Source: Mycobacterium paraffinicum (GTDB lineage Bacteria > Actinomycetota > Actinomycetes > Mycobacteriales > Mycobacteriaceae). Taken from it: a stretch of DNA of 64,000 nt. The position numbers and the translations under genes were made by a program. The notes under the pieces were generated by a model. It saw nothing but the letters and a program-made list of their open reading frames with translations, had not been told where the DNA came from and did not search any database. Below, piece after piece: positions 63,302 through 64,000 of the stretch; within the stretch, counting starts at the first letter, position 1, and each line of letters starts with the position of its first letter. The stretch is taken from assembly GCF_001907675.1 (NCBI RefSeq), contig NZ_MPNT01000030.1:1-64000 (forward strand), written 5' to 3'.

Positions 63302-64000
63302 CTAGAGGACGTAACGACGGCGAATGCCCCGAAAGCGCTCCCACATCGCGGCGGCGCGCTCGGCGGGGCTGACCATGGTGGTGTCCGCCGGTAGGGCGGC
63401 GAGCAATTCGTCGTGCTTGACGACCCGGGTGTTCAGCGCGGCGGGCTCACCCTCGAGCATGTGCCGGTAGGTCAAGTTGCCGCACGCGAAGCCTTGGGTG
63501 TCGAGCCAGTTGTGCACGCCCGGATCACGATGAGCCATGGCGAGACGAACGCGGCCATCGGCGTCGGTCTTCGTGCGGCTCGGCGTGTAGCTCACCGGCC
63601 GGTACAGGTAATCCATGCTGTTGAAGAAGACACCCATATTGGTCAGCGTCCATAACCCGTCGTGGGCGCCGAATTCGACGATCAGCGCCTCGTCGTCCGC
63701 GAGTTCCCAGTACATGTTGGCGGCGGCCCGGCCGCGTTTGGCATCGGCGCCGGTCGCGTCGACTTGCGGGAAGGCGTTGGGGCGGCTGGCGTCGACCCCT
63801 CCGTAGGTGAAGGGAAAATCGGGCCAGTCGGCCATCAGGCCGGTGACGAAGTCGCCGGCCCAGCGCATCGCCTCGACCATGTCGGGCGGCGAGGGCAACG
63901 GTTTCGGGGAATCCATGTCGATGCGTTCGACGCGAAGCTGTGCCGGTAGCTCGTCCCAGCGGTCGAAACCCTGGCGGATGAACAGTTTGCGTGACCCCGC
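63302..64000 (-). CDS. DUF1214-like hypothetical protein, N-terminus outside window
   Basis: The frame stays open from the right edge (reading SRKLFIRQGFDRWDELPAQL) through an internal ATG at 63916 to a stop at 63302, so at least 232 residues are present and the start lies beyond the window. Segments MYWELADDEALIVEF, MAHRDPGVHNWLDTQGFACGNLTYRHML resemble the DUF1214 C-terminal region (DPGxxNWLDT). Function unknown. In M. tuberculosis ino1 follows Rv0045c directly, so this is an additional gene. Confidence 0.8.
   Translation of the reverse strand, partial: AGSRKLFIRQGFDRWDELPAQLRVERIDMDSPKPLPSPPDMVEAMRWAGDFVTGLMADWPDFPFTYGGVDASRPNAFPQVDATGADAKRGRAAANMYWELADDEALIVEFGAHDGLWTLTNMGVFFNSMDYLYRPVSYTPSRTKTDADGRVRLAMAHRDPGVHNWLDTQGFACGNLTYRHMLEGEPAALNTRVVKHDELLAALPADTTMVSPAERAAAMWERFRGIRRRYVL

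Overview
The window is a GC-rich actinobacterial chromosome segment that reads as a slow-growing nontuberculous Mycobacterium. The order gyrB-gyrA, DUF3566 gene, tRNA-Ile, tRNA-Ala, cwsA, ppiA, crgA, trpG, pknB, pknA, pbpA, rodA, pstP, fhaB, fhaA, tRNA-Leu, whiB5, Rv0023-Rv0030 homologues, Rv0036c-Rv0040c homologues, leuS and Rv0042c-Rv0045c homologues follows the oriC-proximal backbone of M. tuberculosis. GyrA carries a full-length 420-residue intein directly after its catalytic tyrosine. Such inteins are known from M. kansasii, M. gordonae, M. malmoense and M. leprae. I cannot name the species.

Layout. 1-5412: 3' end of gyrB, intein-bearing gyrA, a DUF3566 membrane protein gene and two tRNAs. 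5413-22597: a block of about 17 kb absent from the M. tuberculosis order, placed between tRNA-Ala and cwsA. It encodes a Mas-like reducing polyketide synthase, a PapA-type acyltransferase, a GT1 glycosyltransferase and a GAP/Sap-like membrane protein in one tightly packed plus-strand operon. Facing it are a FAAL-type FadD and an RgpF-like protein on the minus strand, then an Rv1523/Rv2952-like methyltransferase and a cyclase/ATPase regulator. The gene set is that of a methyl-branched, glycosylated, O-methylated lipid pathway, comparable in content to the pks5/LOS locus but without an MmpL transporter. 22622-36427: the conserved division and cell-wall signalling region (cwsA to fhaA) and tRNA-Leu.

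36428-39063: directly after tRNA-Leu sits a candidate secreted toxin with a C-terminal TNT-type (NAD glycohydrolase) domain, overlapped by a small AT-richer gene that is the likely immunity factor. 39177-41886: a GNAT-like protein, a pirin and an acyl-CoA dehydrogenase. 41976-49249: whiB5, an XRE regulator, an NlpC/P60 hydrolase and a run of small ESX-associated-type proteins (DUF4226, EspC-like, DUF2694, DUF5631/5632, Rv0030-like). 49321-64000: Rv0036c-Rv0045c homologues around leuS, interrupted by an SDR gene and by an amino-acid ABC transporter whose binding protein and permease are fused. A gene running off the right edge ends the window.

The most promising items for novelty are the glycolipid island at tRNA-Ala, the TNT toxin/immunity pair at tRNA-Leu, a five-times repeated phosphothreonine-like motif in the Rv0029-like protein, and two intergenic clusters of palindromes (crgA/Rv0010c and whiB5/Rv0023). 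All functional assignments come from reading sequence and remembered families; no database search was run.
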